Assembly: GCA_020637755.1 (NCBI GenBank)
Contig: JACKJW010000004.1
Span: 91,429 to 155,428 of the forward strand
Origin: Brucellaceae bacterium
Lineage (GTDB): Bacteria; Pseudomonadota; Alphaproteobacteria; Rhizobiales; Rhizobiaceae
Length of the DNA stretch: 64,000 bases
Reading direction: 5' to 3'
This document shows positions 8,849-16,555 of the stretch, piece by piece. Position numbers and translations under genes: made by a program. The notes under the pieces were generated by a model. It had not been told where the DNA came from, did no database searches, and saw only the letters and a program-made list of their open reading frames with translations. Within the stretch, counting starts at the first letter, position 1. Each line of letters begins with the position of its first letter.

Positions 8849-9739
8849 ATGAACCTTGCGCCGACCCATCCGCTGCCACTCATCGACATAGACCTGTTGA
8901 ACAGTCTGGTTGCCATCGCCGAAACCGGGAGCTTCACGGCGGCGGCCGACCAGGTTTTCCGCACGCCGTCCGCCATTTCCATGCAGGTGAAGAAGCTGGA
9001 GGAACTGCTCGGCCGGCCACTTTTTGTGCGCGACAGCCGCTCCGTGGCGCTGACAGCCGATGGCGAGATGCTGCTCACCTATGCGCGGCGCATCCTGGCG
9101 CTGAACCGCGAGGCGGTGGCCTTGTTCATTGCGCCGGAAGTGGCAGGCGTCGTGCGCCTCGGTGCGCCGGATGACGTGTCTGAGCGCTTCCTGCCGGGCA
9201 TGCTGCGCCGCTTTTCGCAGACGCATCCGGGCGTGACCGTCGACGTGGTGCTGGAGACCTCAAGGAACCTGCTCGACCTGTTGGGCCGCGGGCGTCTCGA
9301 CCTGACGCTGGTCACCTTCGGAAGCGGCATTCCAGGCGATATCCATGCGGAGGAACTGCTGGAGGAACGGATCGTCTGGGCGGGGCTGAAGGGCGGCTGC
9401 GCCTCGGCGCGCACGCCGCTTCCCATCTCGGTCTGGGAGGAGGGCTGCATCTGGCGCCGCAAGGCGCTGGAAGGGCTCGAGGCGGCGGGCCGCTCCTACC
9501 GCATCGCCTTCCAGAGTGCGTTCATCACCGCTCAGAAGGCTGCGATCCTGGCCGATCTTGCCGTCGCACCTCTCCCTGCGTCCGCCATCGGCGGGGATGT
9601 GGTGCGGGTGCCCGACGAGGACGGCTTGCCGGACCTCGATACTTACAAGCTCGGCCTTGTGGTCGGCAGCGCACCCAATGCGGCTGTCCGCGCGGCGGCA
9701 GAGCACCTGCGGGTGAGCTTTTCGGAGCGGGCGGGCTGA
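8849..9739 (+). CDS. LysR family transcriptional regulator
   Basis: The N-terminal winged helix-turn-helix (IDIDLLNSLVAIAETGSFTAAADQVFRTPSAISMQVKKLEELLG region) is canonical, followed by a substrate-binding domain to about residue 296. The ATG at 8849 is preferred to the TTG at 8831, although neither has a strong ribosome site. It is divergent from two DUF1127 genes, which are its likeliest targets by position. It is tail-to-tail with the corrinoid reactivase gene at 9755, with only 15 bp between stops. The effector is unknown. Confidence 0.9.
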   Translation: MNLAPTHPLPLIDIDLLNSLVAIAETGSFTAAADQVFRTPSAISMQVKKLEELLGRPLFVRDSRSVALTADGEMLLTYARRILALNREAVALFIAPEVAGVVRLGAPDDVSERFLPGMLRRFSQTHPGVTVDVVLETSRNLLDLLGRGRLDLTLVTFGSGIPGDIHAEELLEERIVWAGLKGGCASARTPLPISVWEEGCIWRRKALEGLEAAGRSYRIAFQSAFITAQKAAILADLAVAPLPASAIGGDVVRVPDEDGLPDLDTYKLGLVVGSAPNAAVRAAAEHLRVSFSERAG

Positions 9740-9754
9740 GACCGGGAGGGGCGT

Positions 9755-11788
9755 CTAACGCGCCCTGCGTCCGCCGCGCCGCCGTCCGGCGCCTTCGCCA
9801 TCGCCCCCGGCGGGCGTCTGGCGTTCCGGCAGGGTGACGACCTTCGCCAGCTCCGGAAAGGGGTCCACCTTGTTGGGCAGGGCCATGGCGTTGACGAAGA
9901 GCTGCTGGAAGTCGGGTTCCAGCGCGGTCTCGATCTTCTCGATGCGGCGCACCGTCTCCTCGATCTCGCGGCGGTGGGTGCGGTCGAGCAGCGCCATCAG
10001 CGCGCCGTCGCCGGCCGCATTGCCGACCGCCTTGACCTCGTCGAGGTCGCAATCGGGGATCAGGCCCAACACCATGGCGTATTTCGGGTCGATGAAGGAA
10101 CCGAAGGCGCCGGCAAAGCGGATCGCGTCCACCCGCCCGATGCCCTGCTTTTGCATCAGCAGGCGAATGCCGGCGTAAAGAGCGGCCTTGGCGAGCTGGA
10201 TGGCGCGCACATCATTTTGCGTCACCGTGATGCGCGGGGCGGCATCGGAGAGTACGTAGGCGAAGGTGCGGCCCTGTTCGACAATGCGCGGGCTGGTGGC
10301 GGCGAGTGCGCCATTGACCACGCCGTCCTCCGAGATGATCCCGGCGAGGAACATTTCCGCCACTACCTCGATGATGCCGGAGCCGCAAATGCCGGTGACG
10401 CCGGTGGCCTTCACGGCGTCCGCGAACCCGGGCTCATCGGACCACGGTTCGGCACCGATGACGCGGAAGCGCGGCTCCAGCGTGACGGGGTCGATGCGCA
10501 CGCGTTCAATGGCTCCGGGTGCCGCGCGCTGGCCGCCGGAGATTTCCGCGCCCTCAAAGGCCGGGCCGGTGGGCGAGGAACAGGCGACGGTGCGCGCCGA
10601 ATTGCCGAGAACGATCTCGGCATTGGTGCCGACATCAACCAACAGCATCTGGCGCTCCTGCCGGTGCGGGCCTTCCGACAGCGTGGCGGCAGCGGCATCG
10701 GCGCCGACATGGCCTGCGATGCAGGGCAGCACATAAACGCGTGCGCCTTCGTTGGCGCTCAAACCGATTTCGGAAGCTTTCAGCGCCACGGCGCCTGAAA
10801 CGGCGAGCGCGAAGGGCGCACCGCCCAGTTCGGTCGGGTCGATGCCGAGGAACAGGTGATGCATCACCGGGTTGCCGACAAACACCATGTCGAGAATGTC
10901 CTCGCGCCGCGCTCCGGCCTTGCTGCAGACCTCGCCGATCAGGCCGTTGACGGCCTCGCGCACAGCGTCCGTCATGGCCTCGCGGCCATCCGGGTTCATC
11001 ATCACGTAGGAGACGCGGCTCATCAGGTCTTCGCCGAAGCGGATCTGCGGGTTCGATGCGCCGGCGGACGCGGCGATGCGGCCCGACAGCAGCGAGACCA
11101 GATGCATGGCGATCGTGGTGGAGCCAATGTCACAGGCAATGCCCCAGGCCTCGTTCTTCAGGCCGGGCCAGAGCGCGATCATGCGCGGTGTGTCGCTGTC
11201 GGCATCGCGGTGGATGGCGGCGGTGGCAGTCCAGTTTCCTCCGCGCAGGATTTTCTGCACCTGCGGCAGCAGGGCGAAATCGACGTCGAGGCGCTCCAGT
11301 CCCCAATCGCGGACAAGCGCGGCCTTCAGCCGGTCGAGGTCGCCCAAGGGCTTGTGCATGTCGGGTTCCTCCACCTCGACATAGGCCAGGTGGACGGCGG
11401 GATTGCGCGTAAAGGCGCGGGTGGAGGCATCCTTGCGCACGACCTGGGCGTTGACGACGGCATCCTGCGGCACGTCGATGACCAGATCGCCCTCGATGGT
11501 GGCCGAGCAGGACAGGCGGCGGCCGTCGGCCAGCCCGCGCACATCGACATAGCGCTGTTCCTTCGGCCCGCGGGCGGAGATGTTGGTGGAAGCCGACTCG
11601 ATGCCATGCTTGGCGAAGTGGCCGAATTGCGGCTCAATCTGGCAGCGCCCGCAGGTGGCGCGCCCGCCGCACACGCTCTCGACATAAACACCGAGCTGGC
11701 GCGCGGCGTCGAGCACCGGCGTTCCCTTGGGAAAGCGCCCGCGCTTGCCCGACGGCATGAAGAGGACGAGGTGGGTGTTGGCTGTCAT
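9755..11788 (-). CDS. Corrinoid-protein reductive activase (RACo/RamA type, DUF4445), 2Fe-2S plus ASKHA ATPase
   Basis: The 677-residue protein starts with a plant-type ferredoxin domain with cysteines at 40, 46, 49 and 94. A linker and a DUF4445/ASKHA ATPase domain follow, with DIGSTTIAMHLVSL, GNPVMHHLFLGIDP and VDVGTNAEIVLG. Such proteins use ATP to reduce inactive Co(II) corrinoid to Co(I) and so reactivate corrinoid methyltransferases or a split methionine synthase. The C-terminus is an unusual Arg/Gly tail (GAGRRRGGRRAR, within residues 655-677) resembling tails on other proteins of this region. It begins 4 bp after the stop of a small membrane-protein gene, so the two are probably translationally coupled. 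Confidence 0.9.
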   Translation of the reverse strand: MTANTHLVLFMPSGKRGRFPKGTPVLDAARQLGVYVESVCGGRATCGRCQIEPQFGHFAKHGIESASTNISARGPKEQRYVDVRGLADGRRLSCSATIEGDLVIDVPQDAVVNAQVVRKDASTRAFTRNPAVHLAYVEVEEPDMHKPLGDLDRLKAALVRDWGLERLDVDFALLPQVQKILRGGNWTATAAIHRDADSDTPRMIALWPGLKNEAWGIACDIGSTTIAMHLVSLLSGRIAASAGASNPQIRFGEDLMSRVSYVMMNPDGREAMTDAVREAVNGLIGEVCSKAGARREDILDMVFVGNPVMHHLFLGIDPTELGGAPFALAVSGAVALKASEIGLSANEGARVYVLPCIAGHVGADAAAATLSEGPHRQERQMLLVDVGTNAEIVLGNSARTVACSSPTGPAFEGAEISGGQRAAPGAIERVRIDPVTLEPRFRVIGAEPWSDEPGFADAVKATGVTGICGSGIIEVVAEMFLAGIISEDGVVNGALAATSPRIVEQGRTFAYVLSDAAPRITVTQNDVRAIQLAKAALYAGIRLLMQKQGIGRVDAIRFAGAFGSFIDPKYAMVLGLIPDCDLDEVKAVGNAAGDGALMALLDRTHRREIEETVRRIEKIETALEPDFQQLFVNAMALPNKVDPFPELAKVVTLPERQTPAGGDGEGAGRRRGGRRAR

Positions 11789-11792
11789 CGGG

Positions 11793-12146
11793 TCACATCA
11801 TCATGGTGGCAGTGGTGCGGGCGAAATAGACCAGCGAAATCAACAGGCAGATTGCCACGAGCGGAACGATGAACTCGATCCAGGCTTCGCGGCGCCGCGC
11901 GGCGCGGAAATCGACGCCGCGAAGGTCGTACAGCACCGAAACGATGAAGACCAGCGCGAGGAACGCCGTGCAAACGCCGATGACCACGGCAATGATCTCG
12001 TTGCGCAGATGGGTTTCGGGGTGATGCCCTGCGAGTTCCCACAGGCCGAAGGCTGCGCCGGCGCCGATTCCGACGCGCAGCGCCATGGCGAAATAGTCGG
12101 AAATCTTCTTGGCATATTCAAACGCATCGTTGCGGCGGTTGGTCAT
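11793..12146 (-). CDS. Small membrane protein, two transmembrane helices
   Basis: From the ATG at 12146 the product has 117 residues: a polar N-terminus (MTNRRNDAFEYAKKISDYF), a weakly hydrophobic segment, two clear transmembrane helices (about residues 45-65 and 90-110) and a basic loop between them. The longer open frame upstream lacks family-like sequence, and AGGGG sits about nine bases before this ATG. I do not recognise the family. Only 4 bp separate it from the downstream corrinoid reactivase gene, so it is co-transcribed. Whether it contributes to the pathway cannot be told from sequence. Confidence 0.65.
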   Translation of the reverse strand: MTNRRNDAFEYAKKISDYFAMALRVGIGAGAAFGLWELAGHHPETHLRNEIIAVVIGVCTAFLALVFIVSVLYDLRGVDFRAARRREAWIEFIVPLVAICLLISLVYFARTTATMMM

Positions 12147-12334
12147 GGCGTCACCCCTGGCGTTGCTTTGAGATGCAACGTGCCGCGCATTCGGCTCGCG
12201 GGCAATCTCGTGTGGGCAGCCACGCAATCACATCCGCGCGCATGCGCCGTGATCGCGCCAATTGTCGCAATCGTGCTCACGGTTTGGAAGGGCGGGTCTG
12301 TCATGATCGGGATGTCTGAAGGGGAGACCCCGCC

Positions 12335-12574
12335 ATGCCGCTGCCACTGTTCTCCGCCGTGCTGTCCAGCTTCTTCCTGGTCAAGCTGATCAAGGGCCAC
12401 TGGATGCGCCATCCGCACTATCTCGGGCTGGCCATGATCGGCGCGATCGTGGCGACGCTGATCCTGTCGCAGGCCGCGCCGGGTATGGAGGAGGATTTCA
12501 TCGCGTCGAACCTGGCCTGCTTCGGTGGCGCCTTCGGCGCCATCATGCTGTTCGATCTGGCCATGCGCGCGTGA
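12335..12574 (+). CDS. Small hydrophobic membrane protein, unknown function
   Basis: This 79-residue protein has two or three hydrophobic segments (MPLPLFSAVLSSFFLVKLI, YLGLAMIGAIVATLILS and a C-terminal GGAFGAIMLFDLAM). GGGGAG lies about nine bases before the ATG, which supports real translation. It is the only plus-strand gene in an otherwise minus-strand run. It separates the methyl-THF methyltransferase gene from the small membrane protein/reactivase pair, so those two blocks cannot form one simple operon without reading antisense through it. Function unknown. Confidence 0.6.
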   Translation: MPLPLFSAVLSSFFLVKLIKGHWMRHPHYLGLAMIGAIVATLILSQAAPGMEEDFIASNLACFGGAFGAIMLFDLAMRA

Positions 12575-12649
12575 AATGTTCGCGGGTGCGGATTCGGTTC
12601 GGTGCCCGTAAAAATGCCGTATGGGCGGCTTGAAACCCATCACCCTTGC

Positions 12650-12711
12650 ATGACCCCCACCCCGATGCTGCGCATCGACCCGCCCCACAAAGGGGAGGGT
12701 GCGAGGGTTCC
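12650..12711. repeat. Candidate intergenic palindromic repeat element
   Basis: The stretch next to the methyltransferase stop codon contains two adjacent hairpins: CGATGC-TGC-GCATCG at 12663-12677 and CCCC-ACAAA-GGGG at 12683-12695, flanked by C-rich and G-rich arms. The layout resembles short dispersed palindromic elements of Mesorhizobium-like genomes. No second copy is visible in this window, so it could instead be a transcript 3'-end structure for the minus-strand gene. Confidence 0.35.
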
Positions 12712-13668
12712 TCACCCCTGAGCAAGGCGCGCTGCGCGGCCACCACGGCGGCCACCACCGGAAGCGGCGGGTGCGGCAACGGGGGCAGGCGCGGCGTGCT
12801 CGGCACCGGGCTTGTAATCCTTGTAGGTGCGGATCCAGTTCATGCAATCCGGGTCATTGCCCTTCAGCACGTTGGCGGCGCGCACCATTTCCATTTCCTG
12901 CGGGCGGCAGGGGTTCATGATGGCGGACGTCATGCCGGCACCGATCACCATGGGAATGAAGCCGGCATTGATGCCATGGCGGTGCGGCAGGCCGAAGGAG
13001 ATGTTGGACAGGCCGCAGGTGGTGTTGACCTTCAGCTCGTTGCGCAGGCGGTGCAGCAGCGCAAAAACCTGCTGGCCAGCCGTGCCCATGGCGCCGATCG
13101 GCATGACAAGCGGATCGACCACGATGTCATGGGGCTTGATGCCGTAATCGGCGGCGTGCTCGACGATCTTCTTGGCCACGGCGAAGCGCACATCCGGGTC
13201 TTCCGAGATGCCGGTTTCGTCGTTGGAGATGGCGACGACCGGCACGTCGTATTTCTTGCAAAGCGGCAGGATGGCTTCCAGCTTCTCTTCCTCGCCCGTG
13301 ACCGAATTGACCAGCGGGCGCCCCTTGGCGACCTTCAGTGCAGCCTCGATGGCGGCGGTGACGGAACTGTCGATGGAGAGGGGAACGTCGACCAGTCCCT
13401 GGACGATTTCCAGCGTCTGGACGAGCAGGGCGGGTTCGGTGGCGTTCGGGTCCACTGCGGTCACGCCCGCATTCACGTCCAGCATGGTGGCACCGGCGGC
13501 CACCTGTTCCAGCGCATCCTTGCGCACCGTGTCGAAATTGCCCGCCACCATCTCGGCAGCCAGCTTCTTGCGGCCGGTCGGGTTGATGCGTTCGCCGATC
13601 ACGCAGAAGGGCTGGTCGAAGCCGATCACGACTTCGCGGGTGGCCGAGGCAACAATGGTACGGGTCAT
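12712..13668 (-). CDS. Methyltetrahydrofolate:corrinoid methyltransferase (pterin-binding module of split methionine synthase)
   Basis: The 318-residue protein is a pterin-binding TIM barrel of the DHPS/AcsE/MetH-folate-module family, with GERINPTGRKK, MLDVNAG, LSIDSS and VNSVTGEEEK near the ends of successive strands. It would transfer the methyl of 5-methyl-THF to or from a corrinoid protein. The ATG at 13668 is favoured over GTG at 13680 because GGAG sits six bases before it. The C-terminus is extended by an Ala/Pro linker and a basic tail (AASGGGRRGGRAARLAQG). It has its own upstream palindrome at 13684-13705. It follows metF on the same strand. Confidence 0.9.
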   Translation of the reverse strand: MTRTIVASATREVVIGFDQPFCVIGERINPTGRKKLAAEMVAGNFDTVRKDALEQVAAGATMLDVNAGVTAVDPNATEPALLVQTLEIVQGLVDVPLSIDSSVTAAIEAALKVAKGRPLVNSVTGEEEKLEAILPLCKKYDVPVVAISNDETGISEDPDVRFAVAKKIVEHAADYGIKPHDIVVDPLVMPIGAMGTAGQQVFALLHRLRNELKVNTTCGLSNISFGLPHRHGINAGFIPMVIGAGMTSAIMNPCRPQEMEMVRAANVLKGNDPDCMNWIRTYKDYKPGAEHAAPAPVAAPAASGGGRRGGRAARLAQG

Positions 13669-13683
13669 TTCTCTCTCCACTAG

Positions 13684-13705
13684 GATATAAAGACTTCTTT
13701 ATATC
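13684..13705. promoter_or_regulatory. Perfect palindromic operator, methionine-cycle type
   Basis: The arms GATATAAAGA and TCTTTATATC flank a 2-base centre as a perfect 22-bp palindrome, 16 bp before the start codon of the pterin-binding methyltransferase gene. Nearly the same site lies upstream of the homocysteine methyltransferase gene at 27065-27088. From memory, ATAAAGA...TCTTTAT resembles operators of ArsR-family methionine-cycle regulators (SahR-like) in alphaproteobacteria. The regulator gene itself is not in this window. Confidence 0.65.
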
Positions 13706-13742
13706 GTTATTCGATTTCAGGCAAGGGGCTGCGTTGGCGCGA

Positions 13743-14831
13743 TCAGTCGCCCTGAACAGCCTTGGCAGCCATGGATTCCGGGCTGATGGCGTCGCGGTTC
13801 AGCAGGTGCTCCAGACGTTCGACGACTTGCGCCTCGTCAACGCGGGCCTCGCGCCGCCAGGGCCTGCGACCGGTCAGCACGCCGGAATCATGGACGATCT
13901 CGGCGACAAATTCCTCCTGCCGGTAGGCCATGACGTGAATGCCCGAAACGCCCTCGATCTCGCGTACTTCCTGGATAATGTCGATGCAGAGCTGCTTGCC
14001 TTCCCTCTTCTGCTTTTCCGCGCCCTCAAGGCGCGCAATGACGGCATCGGGAATGTGGACGCCCGGCACGTTGGATCGCATCCATTTGGCGGTCTTGGCC
14101 GAGGCGAGCGGGCCGACGCCGGCAAGGATGAAGCATTTCTCGTGCAGGCCCATGTCCACGACCCGTTTCATGTATTCGCGGAACATCGGCACGTCGTAGC
14201 AATACTGGCTCTGGACGAATTGCGCACCCGCCGCGATCTTCTTGGCCAACCGCATGGGGCGGAAGTCATAAGGCGGCGCGAAGGGGTTGATCGCCGCGCC
14301 GAGGAAGACATGCGGCGGGGAGGTAAGCTTGCGGCCCGACAGGAAGCGCTCCTCGTCGCGCATGGTGCGCACGGTTTGCAGCAGGCTCATGGAATCCAGA
14401 TCGAAAACAGGCTTGGCGCCGGGCTGGTCACCCGCCTGTACGCCGTCGCCGGTAAGGCAGAGGATGTTCTGCACACCCATCGCTGCGGCTCCGAGCACAT
14501 CGCCCTGGATGGCGATGCGGTTCTTGTCGCGGCAGGCGATCTGCATGATGGGCGCGTAGCCCATGCGGGTCAGCAGCGCGCAGATACCGACGGAGGACAT
14601 GTGGCAGTTGGCGCCCGAAGCATCCACGGCATTGATGCCGTCCACCCAGCCGTCGAAAATGGCGGCGCGCTCGTAGACTTCCTGCGGGTCGGCGCTGTCG
14701 GGCGGGTTCAGTTCGGCCGTCACGGCAAATTCGCCGCGGCGCAGCACGCGCTCCAGCCGCCCGCGCGAGGAGTGGCCGGGCAGGGGATCAAGCGGGCCGC
14801 CGGGATCGAGAGGGTTGATGTCAGCCTGCAT
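13743..14831 (-). CDS. metF: Methylenetetrahydrofolate reductase
   Basis: The 362-residue protein is a MetF TIM barrel: FAVTAELNPPDSADP at the N-terminus, NILCLTGDG in the flavin-binding region, AGAQFVQSQYCYD and FILAGVGPLAS. It interconverts methylene-THF and methyl-THF. The ATG at 14831 follows GGGAG by six bases; the longer frame to 14924 lies inside the upstream gene. It overlaps that gene by 11 bp, so reductase and MetV-like protein are translationally coupled. It can supply methyl-THF to the split methionine synthase, or with its partner could oxidise methyl-THF arising from demethylation. Confidence 0.92.
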   Translation of the reverse strand: MQADINPLDPGGPLDPLPGHSSRGRLERVLRRGEFAVTAELNPPDSADPQEVYERAAIFDGWVDGINAVDASGANCHMSSVGICALLTRMGYAPIMQIACRDKNRIAIQGDVLGAAAMGVQNILCLTGDGVQAGDQPGAKPVFDLDSMSLLQTVRTMRDEERFLSGRKLTSPPHVFLGAAINPFAPPYDFRPMRLAKKIAAGAQFVQSQYCYDVPMFREYMKRVVDMGLHEKCFILAGVGPLASAKTAKWMRSNVPGVHIPDAVIARLEGAEKQKREGKQLCIDIIQEVREIEGVSGIHVMAYRQEEFVAEIVHDSGVLTGRRPWRREARVDEAQVVERLEHLLNRDAISPESMAAKAVQGD

Positions 14832-15408
14832 GGGAGGCTCCCTCGCTTGCAGCCGCTGCACTGGCGGTGACGCGCAGCCATGCGGAGGTGCCGCGCAGCG
14901 ACTGGTCGACCGGCTTCTGGACATTCATGATGCTGGCGCGGCCGTCACGCATGGTTTCGGTGCCCTTCCATGCCTGCACCCAGACACAGGGCATGTCGGG
15001 TTCCACTTCGCAATGGCCGTTGGCCCGTACACCGCCGCAGGGGCCGTTGCGTAATTGCTTCGGGCAGTTCATCGGGCAGGACATGCCGGTGGAGGAGAGG
15101 ACGCACTGGCCGCACATGCGGCAGTCGAAGAGCAGGCCCTTGACCTTCTCCTCGACGAATTTCACCGGAACTTCTGCCCGGTTGTAGCCGATGGCGCGCC
15201 AGAAGGGATGGAGCTTCAGGAACAGGCCGGCAAAGCGGCTGTAGAACCATTCGAGCAGGCGGGAATGGCGCACCGACCACAGGCGGATCGTATAGCTTTT
15301 TGCCGCGCGGCGGACCGGGGAAACCCCGGCCGGCTGATAGGCGGTCTGTGCTTTCGCAGCCCCCGCCTTCGGGCTTGTTGTGGCATGTGCAGTGCCGTCA
15401 GCCGCCAT
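14821..15408 (-). CDS. MetV-like methylenetetrahydrofolate reductase partner (MTHFR C-terminal zinc/iron-sulfur domain)
   Basis: The 195-residue protein has a low-complexity N-terminus, a basic/aromatic segment (YTIRLWSVRHSRLLEWFYSRF) and a cysteine-rich core with Cys at about 96, 99, 102, 111, 115, 124, 133 and 141 (CRMCGQC, CPMNCP, NGPCGG, GHCEVE). This matches the MTHFR_C/MetV family, which in acetogens is the partner of MetF and helps it work with electron donors other than free NADH. Its 3' end overlaps metF by 11 bp and its 5' end overlaps the PF13769 gene by 11 bp. The three are one coupled unit. Confidence 0.85.
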   Translation of the reverse strand: MAADGTAHATTSPKAGAAKAQTAYQPAGVSPVRRAAKSYTIRLWSVRHSRLLEWFYSRFAGLFLKLHPFWRAIGYNRAEVPVKFVEEKVKGLLFDCRMCGQCVLSSTGMSCPMNCPKQLRNGPCGGVRANGHCEVEPDMPCVWVQAWKGTETMRDGRASIMNVQKPVDQSLRGTSAWLRVTASAAAASEGASHAG

Positions 15409-15700
15409 CGCGTCCTCCGCCTTGAACCAGTTTCACGAGGCGTTCCTTCGGATAGTCCGCCTCGATGCGGGCCATGGCGGCATCCGCCTCGGCCTCCAGA
15501 TCGTCACCGGCAGGCAGGGGATCACCCCGCCGCCATTCTTCCAGATAGGCATCGGTGTCCGACGCACCGGAGCGCATGGCCGCCATGTCGATGGCCTCGG
15601 TGAAGCGCAGCGGAAGCTCGCGCTTCGCGGACTTGCGGCCCTGTTTCACGATCACCTGGGCGGGAATGTCGCGCCAGTAGACAATGACGAGATCAGCCAT
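15398..15700 (-). CDS. PF13769 'virulence factor' family protein, function unknown
   Basis: The 100-residue protein begins MADLVIVYWRDIPAQVIVKQGRKSAKRELP, a pattern I associate with the family named 'virulence factor' (PF13769). The rest is acidic and helical (DDLEAEADAAMARIEADYPKERL). The name reflects history, not a demonstrated role. It is the first gene of the coupled virulence-factor/MetV/metF unit, overlapping the MetV-like gene by 11 bp, so an accessory function in corrinoid or folate methyl transfer is the reasonable inference. No catalytic motif is evident. Confidence 0.75.
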   Translation of the reverse strand: MADLVIVYWRDIPAQVIVKQGRKSAKRELPLRFTEAIDMAAMRSGASDTDAYLEEWRRGDPLPAGDDLEAEADAAMARIEADYPKERLVKLVQGGGRDGG

Positions 15701-15800
15701 GGGGTTCAGCCTTCTGTTGGTTCAAGGATTGCGGAGGTGAGGGGACGAGGCTGCCTGCGCCGCGACGCGGGCACACCCGTTTGCGACGTGGATGAGGGCC

Positions 15801-16439
15801 TCAGCCGGCGGCGTGGTAAAGCCAGCCCGCCAGCGCACCGGCAGTGCCGATGACGGCGGCAACGATGACGATCGACAGGGCACCGATCGCCGTGCCTGCG
15901 CCAAGCAGGATGCCGTCGCGCTCCGACAGCGCCAGGGCCAGAATGGTGCAGGCCAGTGCCGGAAGCCAGTTGCCGAGCGGAATGGGAATGGTGACGATCA
16001 CCGACAGGACGAAGATCATGATGCCGATGATGCGGTCGTTGTGGGGACGGGGGATCGGCCAGTATCGCGGGCGGATGAAGCGCTCCAGCCGTTGCAGGCC
16101 CGGAACAAGCTTTGCAATGGCATAGTCGAAATGCTTGCGCGCGAGAGCCTTATCCAGAATGAATCGCGGCAGCCAGACGGCCGGCCGGCTGAACAGCATC
16201 TGCGCCGAGACGATGACCAGCGGCAGGCCCAGAATGGCTGAGGAGCCGGGGGGCAGCGGCAGCAGGTTCATGGCGCCCAAGACGATGAGCATGGCTGCGA
16301 AGGAGCGATCGCCAAGCGCTTCAAGAATGGTGGAAACGCGGACCGGGCCTTCGGTGGAATCGGCCAGTTGGACAAGCACTTCCGACAACCGGCGCGGCGG
16401 CTGGGATTGCTTTGTCAGGGCCTGGTCCGGTTGCAGCAT
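15801..16439 (-). CDS. ExoD family membrane protein
   Basis: The 212-residue protein has the ExoD pattern: an N-terminal cytoplasmic segment (LSEVLVQLADSTEGPVRVSTILEALGDRSFAAMLIVLGAMNLLPLPPGSS) and about four membrane helices, ending in a hydrophobic hairpin. ExoD was found in Sinorhizobium as a gene affecting exopolysaccharide and alkaline sensitivity; the molecular function is not known. It lies between DUF1638 and the PF13769 gene on the same strand, with gaps of about 115 and 100 bp. It may be an unrelated passenger. Confidence 0.85.
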   Translation of the reverse strand: MLQPDQALTKQSQPPRRLSEVLVQLADSTEGPVRVSTILEALGDRSFAAMLIVLGAMNLLPLPPGSSAILGLPLVIVSAQMLFSRPAVWLPRFILDKALARKHFDYAIAKLVPGLQRLERFIRPRYWPIPRPHNDRIIGIMIFVLSVIVTIPIPLGNWLPALACTILALALSERDGILLGAGTAIGALSIVIVAAVIGTAGALAGWLYHAAG

Positions 16440-16475
16440 GGAGTGTTTGCGCCCTTTGGCGGACGTCCCGTCATG

Positions 16476-16507
16476 ATTGTCACTGCAGATAATGTGCGAT
16501 TGACAAT
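16476..16507. promoter_or_regulatory. Inverted repeat upstream of exoD-like gene
   Basis: The 7-bp arms ATTGTCA (16476-16482) and TGACAAT (16501-16507) are perfect inverse copies separated by 18 bases. They lie in the 115-bp gap between the DUF1638 gene and the exoD-like gene, the only AT-rich part of that gap. They could be an operator or part of a promoter. Nothing identifies a regulator. Confidence 0.3.
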
Positions 16508-16555
16508 ATCACAAGACTGCTGCGGCGGCGTGACGGGACGCACAAGGGTGCCGCC

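Noticed and set aside
13669..13742. SAM or SAH riboswitch before the pterin-module gene
   Set aside because: The 74-bp gap is too short and is dominated by a protein-type operator palindrome; no riboswitch stems were found.
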